Numbered from the stretch's first letter, positions 10,606 through 20,460 are shown. The stretch: 26,514 bases of DNA from Gloeophyllum trabeum ATCC 11539 (GCF_000344685.1 NW_006920411.1:3330839-3357352); one strand, 5' to 3'. Made by a program: numbers and translations. Notes: generated from the sequence alone by a model not told the origin.

Positions 10606-10619
10606 CGGTTTTACTGATG
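10606..10619 (-). repeat. Right terminal inverted repeat of the first Plavaka-type element
   Basis: On the minus strand it reads CATCAGTAAAACCG, matching 3237-3250 at 12 of 14 positions. It is followed at 10620-10621 by the duplicated TG. Confidence 0.8.
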
Positions 10620-10911
10620 TGGTGGCTGACGGAGAGCACTTGGGACGCGTCAGGTCCAGGGCTAGCGGGGTACTGGACGCGGGGGCAGAGCTATGGTATC
10701 AAAAGCGGTTGGGTGATATTCGGAGTGGGAGTGCAGTGCCGTTGAACCGATCGGCGTGGACGCGGAAGCTGCGGTACGACACCTCGCGAGTCAAGAAGAT
10801 CATGAAGAGGCTGGGGGTAAACTGTGAGAGTATGCTCGGTAAGTTGCTCGCGCGTCCATACATGATATAGGAGAGCTAACGCGAAGACCGTTAGCGCCCT
10901 TGGTGCATTGA
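10620..10911 (+). pseudogene. 3' part of the uncharacterised host gene interrupted at 3236
   Basis: This continues the reading frame left at 3236. With one TG copy removed it gives Ser-Trp-Trp, then ESTWDAS, GYWTRG, then (after a one-base loss in the G run 10681-10685) ELWYQKRLGDIRSG and SAWTRKLRYD. An intron at 10839-10894 (GTAAGT...GTTAG) joins a short last exon that stops at TGA 10909-10911. The same order (SWW..., W.SG...GYW, WFQ/WYQ-RL..IR.G) is typical of the C-terminus of this family as I remember it. This piece and the 561-3236 piece are one former gene. Confidence 0.75.
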
Positions 10912-11485
10912 AGATGAGCAGTGCGGTTACGGCGTGGCTGCAATTGTTTTCTTGACGGACAGCTTTTCTTGTTTTCTCGTCGCAATCTCATCTTAGTCTG
11001 GTATTGTTTTCTTGATGTTCTCCTTGTTGCACTCTCCACCCAGTCAAATAGTTCATGTGTTTCATACTACTCCGATACATGTCTCAATGTCATATCATAA
11101 AGGTAGTATACATGAATATAAAAAAACTATCTATGACTTGAAGAACAAGTGGACGGGGCTCCCATGTCGGAAATTTCAGACGCCCATCACAATGACCTAC
11201 CCGTCACAATATCCTCATAAGGTAATTATAACCTGATTTAGTTAGGACGCTGCGATTGCGAGGGATTCATGATGCCGTTGTGATGACGTCTAGTTTCGCT
11301 ATCGATATCGTGCAGGTTCGTCGTCCGACACGTCCTGCATACAAGCTCGCGCTCGGTCCTCTGGTCACTCTTCTACCAGCAGAGTCTACATGACGGTCTA
11401 GGCAATCCTTTCTCAGCCAGAAATCTTTGTAATCTATGTACATTGATTGTATAGTTATCGACTCTCATCGATCCTCAAGAGTGAC
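10912..11485. other. Intergenic stretch between the host pseudogene and the second transposase
   Basis: No gene can be supported. It should hold the old 3' end of the host gene and the left end and promoter of the second transposon. I looked for an inverted terminus of the CATCAG type and found none, so the left boundary of the second element is not located. CATCACAATG (about 11189) and CCGTCACAAT (about 11203) are two similar short blocks of unknown meaning. Confidence 0.4.
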
Positions 11486-14400
11486 ATGGCGCCTGCGCGA
11501 CATCGTTCCAAAGCTGCACAGAAGGAGTGCCATCTATGCGGGAAACAGTTCGGGGCTTCGGGGCTAGCGAGCCACCAGCGGAAATGTGAGCGGGAGCTTG
11601 CCGACATGGAGCGCAACCGGTTGTACGAGGAGAAGGTTCGCCACAAGGGTGAGGAACGACGGCAAGGTGAGTGATTTCCACCATAGTGGCATGGTTCAAC
11701 TAATAATGATATCTGCTAGCCGCAAAGAAGGCCCGAAGATCTCAAGTACGTGGAACAGGTGAGTTGTATGTGAACACCATCACACTCGCTACACATGGTC
11801 CACGTTCGTCCACAGGGTTTGTCAATATTGCGGAGCAATCATACGATGGGTCAGCATCCATCCAGCCCGGTAAGCTCGGCATTCGAAGCAGCACTGCTGC
11901 TGTATCATCTGCTTGTCAAAATGTCTAACGAGTGTCGTAGATGCCTTCGAACAGGAACAGCCATCGGCGGCGACCAACCGTGACGAGTCTGAAGAACGTC
12001 TTCAAGTTGACGATATCAAGATTGAATGGCACCCTCATAGTGGCCGCCCGCCCGAGATCCACCGGTTTGCGGATTATCGACGTGAGGTAGATTCTACCCC
12101 AGCACCGCCTCCGGACAGTGAGCCATGGCGACCATTTCAATCACGGCTTGATTTCGAGTTTGCAGAGCTTGCTCTCCGTGCTGGTCTCACGAAAGCTGAG
12201 ACTGACACGCTGTTTACGCTGTGTCATCGGGCTGTTGCGGGTGAACCATTTACACTGCGTGATCACGCAGAGCTGACTGTAACCTGGGAGAGTGCATCCT
12301 TCAAGTGTACTCCTGTAAGCTAGTCATACTATGGTTATGTTCTCTAATGTATAATGAGTGTTGTGTGTCAGTTTGAAGCACAAACCATCACTGCAACATA
12401 TGGGAAGGCAGAAAAGAAATACCAAGTATATTACAGGCCGATCTGGAACTGGGCCCTTGACCTTCTGCGGGAGGAACACTTGATGAAGTATTGGCACTGG
12501 GATGCCCAACGTTGCTATAAGTATAGTGGCTCTGAGTTTAAGCGATTCCTATATGAACCATGGACAGCTGACCGGTGGTGGGATATTCAAGTAAGTAGAT
12601 ACACTGGTGCCTTCCTGCAGGTATTGCTGATTGTTTTGTTAGTCATCTCTTCCAAAAGATGCAAAACCACTCTGCTTCATTCTCTATGCAGACAAGACAA
12701 AATTGTCTTCATTTGGGACTGAGATGGGCTATCCTGTCATTGCCCGCATTGCGAATATAGATATTGCTGTCCGGAATAACTCTGGAGTTGCAGGTGGACG
12801 AGTTGTGGGTTGGCTACCAATTGTATGTTAAATATACTTCTTCAGACTTCACAATTGAATTCTGGGACAGGTGAAGGAGAACCCAAGTGACTCAGGAAAA
12901 GCTGGATATGCTGACTTCAAGCAGATTGTATGGCATGAAGCATTTTATGCAGTACTCAAGGCTGTCGCAGAATATTCCCGTACTGGCTATCACTTCAAGT
13001 GTGCTGATCAGATCATACGATTTCTGTTCCCCATAGTTCTTATCTTGTCTGCAGACTATGAGGAGCAGTAAGTCTTGCAACCTATTATCATGATAGACAG
13101 AAATAAAAATTCCTTTTATCCAGATGTGTCATGGCTCTCATACGTGGCTTTCGCGGTCTATGCCCTTGCCCTATCTGCCTCGCCCCAGCCAAGAACCTTG
13201 TGGACACTTCTGAAGAATATGAATTACGAACCACTGCTACGATGCAGGCCATATTTCATAAAGCAAAAGAGCTAGGACGCACTGCAGGTGAACAGCTACT
13301 CAAGTCATATGGCCTTCGAGCAGGAGTTGTATGGCTTCAAATACTATCTGCTGACAGTAGTCTGATTGCCCACTACAGAATGTTTTCTGGAAGATCTGCC
13401 TTTCTGATCCATATCTGGCATTAAGCTTTGACCGGCTCCATGCTTACCATGGTGGCCTGTTCGGCCGGCATATATGGCCACAACTGAAGCTATATATTGA
13501 AGACCTGGGACGTGCTGCTGGAACAACACTCGAAAAACAGTAAGATAAACCAAGTTAATAGTTAAGTCTTAGTTTCTACATAATAACTTACTTTCTAGGG
13601 TGGGAGAGCTGCCCCGATGGCGTGACTTCAATCACTTCAATGAAGTTATGAAGACAAAATTCACCGATGGTCAAAAGTTTGAAGATTTGTCAAAGGTAGA
13701 GTACCTTGATATGATGATATCCACCGCTTCAACATATGTTTCTGGCAGGTCCTTCTCTATGCTATCTATAATCTGTTTGATCGACGGCAGCATGCACATA
13801 TCCATTTATTGCTGCAGTGCCTGAGGCTATACCTTGAGCTTGATATATATGTTGGGCTGGAAGTTCATACCAGTGATACTCTTGAAGCAGGGCAGCAGAC
13901 CCTTGCTAAATTTTCACTAAAATTGCAGGTGAGTAGTATCTTTGTTACTTTGCCCATATTAGCTTCACATGACATTTAGGAATATATTGATGCCCCAAAA
14001 CCTCCTGGACCTTGGTGTGACAAGGATTGGGAATTCCCAAAGGCACACTCACATAAGCATGTCTTTGATGATATACGTGCTAAAGGTGCAACCCGTGTCT
14101 ACAATACGAAGGTCAATGAGAAGGTCCATGGGCCTCTGAAGGAGGCATATCGCCATACAAACTATAAGCAGGTTGCTGGCCAGGTAATCTTCAATACAAG
14201 ATAACACAGTACATGGTTTTACTTCTAATACTCAATGTGCAGATACTGAGAGAAGATCACTGGAAGTTGGTGTCTTCTCTCATCCGGGAACATATAACTT
14301 GCCTTGATGCTTACAACCAACCTGGGGAAGAGTACGATGATGTTGGGATAATGCACATAGCTCTTGGCTCACCTCAGACACCCATTACTTTCAAGGACTT

Positions 14401-15028
14401 GGAAGATCTGCATGGAAAGGATCTGGCATTCAAGAATTTCCGCATAAAACTTGGGAAGTTCTTCAGCACCTTCTTACCAGCCCATGGTATACCTATTCCG
14501 GAAGGCCGTCCAATACATTTTGACCAGTATGATAAGGTGAGCAATACTTTTCTACATATTGTCAAAATTTTAACCAAAGTCTTTAATTCATAGATCAAGG
14601 AACACCGATATGTGAAAGTCACTTATGAATCCATGGTCGACTGGCAAGCAAAAACTGACCATCTACGGTGTAGTCCTGACTTTCATCACCATGAACGTCA
14701 TGACTCAGTGATAGTCAACACCATAGCTGGCAATATCTTTGCAAAGCTGCTCTATGTCTTCACTTGCAGCACAGGAGGAAAAGTGTACCCATTGGCTCTA
14801 ATACAGCCTCTGGATGCAGGAGCAGGGGCGCGCCGACAAACAGACCAGGACCTTAAATTCCATCGATTGCGAGAGAGGCCTCGGAAAAGCTCAGAATTCA
14901 TTTCACTGGAAACTGTCATCCGTGGTTCCTTCATTGTTCCTGACTTCAAAACAGATGGGGACTTCTTTCCAGTAGATGTCATAGATGGTGACATGTTCCT
15001 CCGGCTTCGGGAATTGTATGGTGCCTAA
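11486..15028 (+). CDS. Plavaka-type transposase, apparently intact, 14 exons, 939 aa
   Basis: Transposase of a second element, of a different subfamily from the first. Exons that join without a stop: 11486-11666, 11720-11758, 11816-11869, 11941-12314, 12372-12590, 12643-12822, 12871-13067, 13124-13328, 13379-13539, 13599-13695, 13749-13928, 13980-14183, 14243-14536 and 14594-15028; total 2820 nt, divisible by three. All introns are 49-71 nt with GT...AG. The N-terminus has a C2H2 finger (CHLCGKQFGASGLASHQRKC, residues about 14-33), then WRPFQSRLDFEFAE, ADKTKLSSFGTEMGYP, FLFPIVLILSADYEEQ, CPCPICLAP, LSFDRLHAYHGGLFG, DAGAGARR, SEFISLETVIRG and a C-terminal VDVIDGDMFLRL. The start is the first ATG before the finger. 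Catalytic acidic residues cannot be assigned by eye. Whether it is active cannot be read from the sequence. Confidence 0.85.
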
Positions 15029-15490
15029 GATATATGTGTTAGTAACCTTTCTCACAAATTCCTGTACCCATGCTGCTGTCCAGTCCATACAAGATATCAC
15101 ACATGTGTCATTTCAGCCATGCTCAGAAATACTTGTGGCTGTCATATCATATATGCACATCTGACACTTGTTGTTTTTAGGCCATAAGTTCCCATAAACA
15201 TGTACAGCAGATTGAATAAAATGAAGCTTAGTGGTAGATCCCTGAATCAGGGGGCACCAGTTATGAGACATTTAGTGGATGGTCAGTGCTGAAGGTCACA
15301 TATGTGGGGTTTCCTTCGCATCCTGCTGCAGTGGTATATACATATAGACAGCATCAAGTAATGTACCAGCTATATATCTTTCAGAAAAAAATCAAACTCA
15401 CAGATCATTAGGCAGAAAGAAGGAGTTGAGGCATGATGTGCCCAAAGCTCCGGAATACCAGCTTCTCCATCTCACCGGAACACAAACCTC

Positions 15491-15575
15491 TGTCGGGGAC
15501 AATTACCCCTAGATTACTGCTTATTCAGAAACATATTAGGGAGAGTATATCAATGTGTCAGGATTGTACCCGACA
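15491..15575. repeat. Inverted repeat TGTCGGG(G/T)ACAAT upstream of the 15670 gene
   Basis: The left arm TGTCGGGGACAAT (15491-15503) and right arm ATTGTACCCGACA (15563-15575) match at 12 of 13 positions with a 59-nt spacer. Inside the left side, GGGGACAATTACCCC also forms a short hairpin. It lies 95-180 bp before the ATG of the next gene, so an operator or a small palindromic insertion are both possible. Confidence 0.5.
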
Positions 15576-15619
15576 ATGGTCGCTTATGTAAGCACAATGC
15601 GGCGTAGCACTGGACATAA

Positions 15620-15630
15620 TATATATAAAA
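15620..15630 (+). promoter_or_regulatory. TATA-like box before the 15670 gene
   Basis: TATATATAAAA lies 40 bp before the start codon at 15670, in a position suitable for a core promoter with a very short leader. Confidence 0.5.
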
Positions 15631-15669
15631 TGCCAGCAGACTCAAACCTGTTTGTCGCCTAGTTGTAGC

Positions 15670-17811
15670 ATGCCTCACGCACGAGCACCTTCACCCACAG
15701 GGTTTTCTGATAGTGACTGCCAGGACAGTGGCGACGAGATTGAAGACGTTGCACCCGCTGTCACGGCCGCTGAGGGAGGCCCAACTTTAAACAAGGGTTG
15801 TGGCCGAAATGGCCCAGGTACTGCCACGGGAGTCGTTCCACTCGAGCGCCTTAGCCGTGCTGAGCTTATCGAGGTACATCCATAGCTTTATCCTTTACTG
15901 CAGTATCACTGACAAGAATACCAGGCTTGTAAGGCAGCTCAGCTTCGTGAAGGTGAGGCCTTGCAAGAGGTACGGACACTGGAAGCTCGTGTTGCCGAAC
16001 TTCAAGTGAAGCTCGCCAAGGACAAGAAGCGTGGAAAAGCGATTCCAGATCGCATACTCGCCCGTATAGATGATATCGGGACTTTAGGCGGCAAATACGG
16101 TGTCATGCAAGACCCATGGCCCAACCTTGAGCTGTTCACTGCCGAGAGGCCGAAAGAGCTTCCGGTCCTTGTGGGTATTGAACGATTTGAATCTGACAAG
16201 ACCAAAGAGGCTGCTCTCATTGAGGAGTTCTATTCCTTCCTACCAGTGAACATGCATGACATGGTTGGACCCGAAGGTCACTCGTCCTTCAGCGATAAGG
16301 TACGTGATATCAATGTAGAGATAATCTGTCATTTTACTCACTATATGATGCACAGTTTATCGCCAAGTGCAAAGCTGTCCGAGCGCAGAAGGTGCACCAG
16401 CTGAAAGACCGCATAAATGAAATTTTCGAGGGTTCCGGCATCCCGATAGATCGTCTGAAAACCATAGACAAAGGCAGCTGCATCGAGTTTCTCAAGTATG
16501 ACACAGCTTCGTCAAGTTATCCGAAGTGGCCTCCAATCCTTTTTGATCCCCTTGCCAAGCGCTACAAGGCCTCTCGCTTGCGATACGCCTTTCGTAATCG
16601 TGCGCTACTCCAGGTGAGTGATTACTCCTGGTTAGGGAACTGCTGGGATCGGGTTACCCGTGCAGGTCATGGGTACGGGTCGCATTCGGTGGCAACCATA
16701 ACCCGGCGGGTCTCGAAGACGTGTCGTTTGACGCGTTTTCGAAGCTGAGACCCACGTAGATCATACCTGACCCATCGACGGAGGTCTCATTGCGGGGCCG
16801 ATACGGGTTTACCCGTGCGGTGGTTCCCTACTCAGAGTCCTTATCAGCACGTCGTTTCGCTAACTGAAAGCCGCGCATAGATCCTTAAGGCAACCCTTTG
16901 GGGCAAGGCATCAATAACTGGCGAGTCCAAAAAGCGAGGTGGGCCAGACCCGAGCGGAAAGCTTTGGAAGATAATGTCAATTACTCCTGGTGCTATTGCA
17001 TGGGCCGCGATCATGGTATGTATGAGAGTTCCTGTCTGTTTTTGCAAATTGCCCAATACTCATATCCTGTGAAACAGGCCATATACCTGCTCTCGCCTGA
17101 TAAGGAACTCGCGGAGATGGGCGCAGTCACGCACATCGACTACAGCAAGCTCTTCAAGAAATACAAAGAATTTATCATAGCGAGCATGGACGATGGCAAT
17201 ATCAAGGCTACAATATCTATGTACAACAAGTACCTCTTCTTGTCGAGACCGGTTTCGCTCAACGATGTCATGCAAGTCGAGGGCACCGGGGATGACGAGG
17301 AATCTCTTGAAGACCTCATCGCTGCCTTGGACGCTGTTGACGAAGATTCGGAAGTCGATGAAGTTGGCGGTTTGGCAGTGGCTGTTAGCCAGCAGCTGCA
17401 GGTTCACGATCGTGGTAGTCTGGCTGACCTGGACGCTGCTCCGGAACCCGCCCTTCCACCACTCCCGACAGCTCCCGTTCGGTCCGTGGTGTCGTCATCA
17501 TCCACCACCGAACTCGGAGTCACAGGTACTGTGGGGCAGCGCAAGCCTGCTGGTCGGAAAGCGTCCGCTGGAGTTGGTGTGCAGGAAGGTGCGTTGCTCA
17601 CACACATTATAATTATTCTCTCACAACCTGTCTATACCCTCCCCAATGTACAGGAGTTCCAAGTGTCAAGTCTCGCAAGCCATCCGGAAGGAAGCCTTCG
17701 GGGCAAGCAGACTCGCAGACGACTACGGGGGGGGGTCACCGAAACTGCCCATGTGTTGATGCCTGCAAATCGCAGGAGCACAAGGAGAGGTACTTCGTGT
17801 TAGCGTTGTAA
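15670..17811 (+). CDS. Uncharacterised protein next to the second transposase, intact, 6 exons, 546 aa
   Basis: The function is unknown. Exons 15670-15873, 15925-16299, 16356-16613, 16881-17015, 17078-17588 and 17654-17811 total 1641 nt and read open to TAA 17809-17811. Layout: acidic low-complexity N-terminus, a coiled-coil-like stretch (residues about 75-105, KAAQLREGEALQEVRTLEAR), a middle segment with WPNLELFT and PKWPPILFDPLAKRY, a helical segment with ITPGAIAWAAIM and KLFKKYKEFI, an acidic tail, and a short Cys-containing end (NCPCVDAC). The plan (charged N-terminus, folded core, low-complexity end) resembles the second gene of the first element, though the sequences are far apart. It runs in tandem with the transposase, not divergently. 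It may be cargo of the second element or an unrelated gene. A nine-G run at 17727-17735 was read as printed; one G more or less would change the end. Confidence 0.75.
16633..16830. mobile_element. MITE-like insertion in intron 3 of the 15670 gene
   Basis: Intron 16614-16880 is 267 nt while the other introns of this gene are 51-65 nt. Within it, TAGGGAAC (16633-16640) faces GTTCCCTA (16823-16830). Inside each arm an imperfect palindrome follows (CGGGTTACCCGT and, read outward on the other side, CGGGTAAACCCGT). TA lies at both outer edges. This fits a 194-bp miniature element of Tc1/mariner type with TA duplication. Without it the intron would be about 71 nt. The superfamily is inference from TA and the size. 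Confidence 0.6.
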
Positions 17812-18282
17812 ATCCTTACATGCATCCTGTAGTAATCTTGATTGTGTATCGGGATTCGTCGTTCTCTTAGACTGCTTTATCTACATTGATTAGATAGTCG
17901 AATTGATGATTTCGGCTATGTCAGGCATTTGTTCACAGCCACCGACTTCCTGTCGTTTGCGCTTGCAAAGTATGCAGAACGCCTACCGGGGCTCCTCGCA
18001 AAGCGCAACGTCCCATCGCCTTTCCTCCTCCGACTCACCACTCGCCGTCTTCTCTGATTTGTGTTCTGTGCATGTGTATGGCTGTGGGAATTATGCTGTA
18101 GGTGCCACATATGACTGTGTACACTGAGCTATACTGGTAGACTGTTTCTAATCTTCTTTGCGATGCAGGGCATTCCGTCAATCATGATCCATGATCGCAC
18201 AGAACATGAAGACGGAAATCCAAGGCTCGTAGAACCCAAATACGGATGTAAGGAGACCGGTACTGAAACTATTTACCCGCCA
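17812..18282. other. Stretch with an unassigned open segment before the Hsp70 pseudogene
   Basis: This holds the 3' end of the preceding gene. From 17899 to about 18055 on the plus strand a 50-codon open segment reads like an exon (DDFGYVRHLFTATDFLSFAL, then an Arg/Leu-rich end) and stops at TGA. I do not recognise it. A second short open stretch from 18163 leads into the Hsp70-like sequence and is not part of Hsp70. The right end of the second transposon must lie near here but I found no terminus. Confidence 0.4.
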
Positions 18283-18730
18283 GGCCCCACGTTCGGCATT
18301 GACTTGGGAACGACAATCTCATGTGTATCCGTCATGGAGTGCAAGAGCTTGCGCGTAATCGAGAACGCCGACGGTGCGCACAACGCTGTCCGTGGTCGCG
18401 TTAACAAAGCATGGCAAGCGCCCCGTTGGTCCCCCTGCGAGCGTCAGGCTATCGTCAACTCAGCGAACGCCGTCTACACGTTCAAGCAGCTCGTCGGGCG
18501 CCAGTTCAATGACCCCGAGGTACAGAAGGATATGGAGCACTGGTGATTCAAGGTCGTACCGTCAAGGTTGAGGATGGGTGAAGATGTCATATAAGTAAGT
18601 GTTGCACTGACAGTATGTTACATTGACATGAAGGCTGATCTCATCCAAGTCACCAGAGCAACTGTCTTCGACGGTCCTCTTGAAGATGAAGGAGACCGCG
18701 AACAGTCCCTGAACATAAAGGTCACGTAAG
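18283..18730 (+). pseudogene. Mitochondrial-type Hsp70, N-terminal fragment
   Basis: Hsp70 is an ATP-driven chaperone; the mitochondrial form drives protein import and folding in the matrix. GIDLGTTISCVSVME and RVIENADGA are the phosphate-1 region, then QAIVNSANAVYTFKQLVGRQ and DPEVQKDMEHW. Between about 18378 and 18440 the frame slips and returns; the other frame carries TLSVVALTKHGKRPVG. TGA follows HW at 18544-18546, where a Pro codon is usual. After an intron-like gap comes SPEQLSSTVLLKMKETAN (about 18650-18705). No mitochondrial targeting peptide is seen at the front. The sequence then breaks off into an inverted BEACH-gene fragment. It is a dead fragment; a functional copy presumably exists elsewhere. 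Confidence 0.85.
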
Positions 18731-18734
18731 TAAA

Positions 18735-19672
18735 TGTATTGTTTCTTTCAATATCATATCTACCCATGTTCATAAGGCGCTTCAGGAGCTTCTGCTTCAC
18801 GGCGCGCTCCTCGTCCGGGACCGCGCCGTCGCCCCCGGCAGACACCAGGGCCGCCAAGATGCCCATGCCGCTCAGCACAGCCTTGTTCCGGTGGCTCGTC
18901 GCCGCCAGCTGCTCGAGGATTTTGTACACGCACAGGTGCAGGGCCGCGTCGCCCGCGAGGTGCGCCTACAGGAAGTCCCAGAGCACCCTGAGCGCAGCGG
19001 GGTAGCGGACGAGCCAGAACTCTGACTGGTAGTCGGTAATTTTAGTGGTGAGCTGCGTGTACTCTGTCTTCCGCAACGTGCTGAAGAGGGTTGTGAGGAG
19101 GAAGTTGTGCAGCGCGAGCGAGACGAGCAGGCCGAGTGTCCAGTCCGCCGTCCTTGGATCCAGAACCAGCGGCTCCACCACCTGCGGGAACGAGTCGTAC
19201 CCCACCGAGCGCTGCCAACCAAAGCCACACCCATGTCAGACGGTCACACAGCTCACAAGCGAAACCGCTGCGCACTTCGCCGCATTCGCGTTATGCTCGA
19301 ACATCACCTCGGAGAGAATCGTGAACATATACCTTGCCGCACCCTTCGCGTTCTGCGCGACCTGGTCCACGGGCTCGCGTACGTGGCCATCCTGCGCGGA
19401 GAGCGCGGTCCAGAGCACGCTTGTGAGTCGTGACGACGAGGAAGCCGTCCATCTCGCGGAACACGTCCTTCGTGTCGCGGTCCTCGCCCGTCACGCGGTG
19501 AATCTCCGACAGCGTCTGCGCATCCGTTCAATCAATACCGGCGAAGAGGAGGGGAAGGGCGAGGGGGCAAAGCAATGCGCACCTCGATCCGCGAGTGCGT
19601 GTCCTCGGCGACTTTTAGCCGCTCCACGCCGTTGCGCATGAGCTCGACGAGCACGTCCCTCTCAAAGTCTTC
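18735..19672 (-). pseudogene. BEACH-domain (neurobeachin/Alfy-like) gene fragment, inverted, introns retained
   Basis: On the minus strand, from 19672: [20 protein letters not shown], then (after an intron ending near 19517) TLSEIHRVTGEDRDTKDVFR, SVLWTALSAQDG, AARYMFTILSEVMFEHNANA, an intron (about 19263-19212), SVGYDSFPQVVEPLVLD, LLVSLALHNFLLTTLF, another break, and KILEQLAATSHRNKAVLSG. This is the helical N-terminal half of fungal BEACH proteins, which act in vesicle traffic and autophagy; the BEACH and WD40 parts are absent. One frame slip lies near 19425. Its introns show a DNA-level copy, not a processed transcript. It sits between the two halves of an Hsp70 pseudogene. Confidence 0.75.
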
Positions 19673-19675
19673 CGG

Positions 19676-20460
19676 CGCGCCGGCGCGAGGAGGCTGTCGC
19701 CATCAGTGCCTCCATCCAGGGCGGTGTCTTGGCCGGTAACCTCACTGACATCCTCCTGCTCGATGTCACCCCCTTAACTCTCGGTATCAAGACGCTCGGT
19801 GATATCATGATGAAGCTCACTCGTAACATCACCATCCCGACGAAGAAGTCCTAGACATTCTCGACGGCCGCGGATGGTCAGACCTCCATCGAGATCAAGG
19901 TCTGCGAGGGTGAGCGCGAGCTCATCCGGGACAACAAGCTCCTCGGCTCGTTCAACCTCGTCGGCATCTACCCTGCGCCCAAGGGTGTCCCCCAGGTAGA
20001 GATCACCTTCGACATCGACGCCGACGGTATCGTTCGCGTGAACGTGAAGGACAAGGCGACGAGCAAGGACCAGTCGATGACGATCGCCAGCCCGTCTGGT
20101 CTGAGCGACAAGGCATTGAGAAGATGGTGTCTGACACTAAGCGGTATGCTGAGCAGGACGAGGCTCGCAAGGACCTCATCGACGAGTCCAACAAGGCTGA
20201 GTCTATCTGCTCCAACACTGATTACTAATATCCACTAGTAGAAGCTAACATAAGGCTTGCGGTGATGAATGAGTTCAAGGACCAGCTCAACTGCGCGGGG
20301 AAGGAGAAGGTGCAGAAGCTCGTTACTGAGCTGTGCAAGATCGTGGTCAAGGGCCAGGCTAGCGATGCCTCCGTCACCGCCGAGCAGATCCGGGAGAAGA
20401 TCAACGAGAGGCGATAGGCATCCCTACCAGAAGGTGTACGAGAAGCGCAACGCTGAGCAG
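19676..20460 (+). pseudogene. Mitochondrial-type Hsp70, C-terminal fragment
   Basis: This continues the Hsp70 reading: [32 protein letters not shown] (the linker into the peptide-binding domain), TIPTKKS, then TAG at 19852-19854 where Gln is expected (CAG to TAG), [55 protein letters not shown], a frame slip, [10 protein letters not shown], an interrupted stretch, MNEFKDQL, and finally KVYEKRNAEQ. About 250 residues of the ATPase domain that should lie between this piece and 18283-18730 are missing and replaced by the BEACH fragment. It is a pseudogene. Confidence 0.88.

Larger units (their letters stand above)
3237..10619. mobile_element. Plavaka-type (CMC/CACTA-like) DNA transposon, two genes, nested insertion
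   Basis: The left end CATCAGGAAATCCG (3237-3250) and the right end, read on the other strand, CATCAGTAAAACCG (10606-10619) match at 12 of 14 positions. Inside them a second similar block (GTCTG.AA.G.CTGA) follows on both sides. The dinucleotide TG flanks the element at 3235-3236 and 10620-10621. Removing the element plus one TG joins two parts of the host reading frame into an unbroken Ser-Trp-Trp stretch, which is independent support for the boundaries. A 2-bp target duplication fits the CMC group. Cargo: a minus-strand transposase (to 7737) and a plus-strand gene (from 7903), both decayed. A Ty3/gypsy element is nested at 3425-4578. CTGA-rich subterminal sequence (10490-10600) resembles the left subterminal part. 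Confidence 0.85.
15029..15669. other. Intergenic region between second transposase and downstream gene
   Basis: This is a 641-bp AT-rich stretch with no gene. It holds an imperfect inverted repeat (15491-15503 against 15563-15575) and a TATA-like TATATATAAAA at 15620-15630. I cannot tell whether the transposon ends here or continues through the next gene. Confidence 0.5.

Noticed and set aside
10912..10940. CAGTGC...ATTG at 10919 against an inverted CAGTGC near 15606 as ends of the second element
   Set aside because: The match needs several gaps and the flanks give no target duplication.
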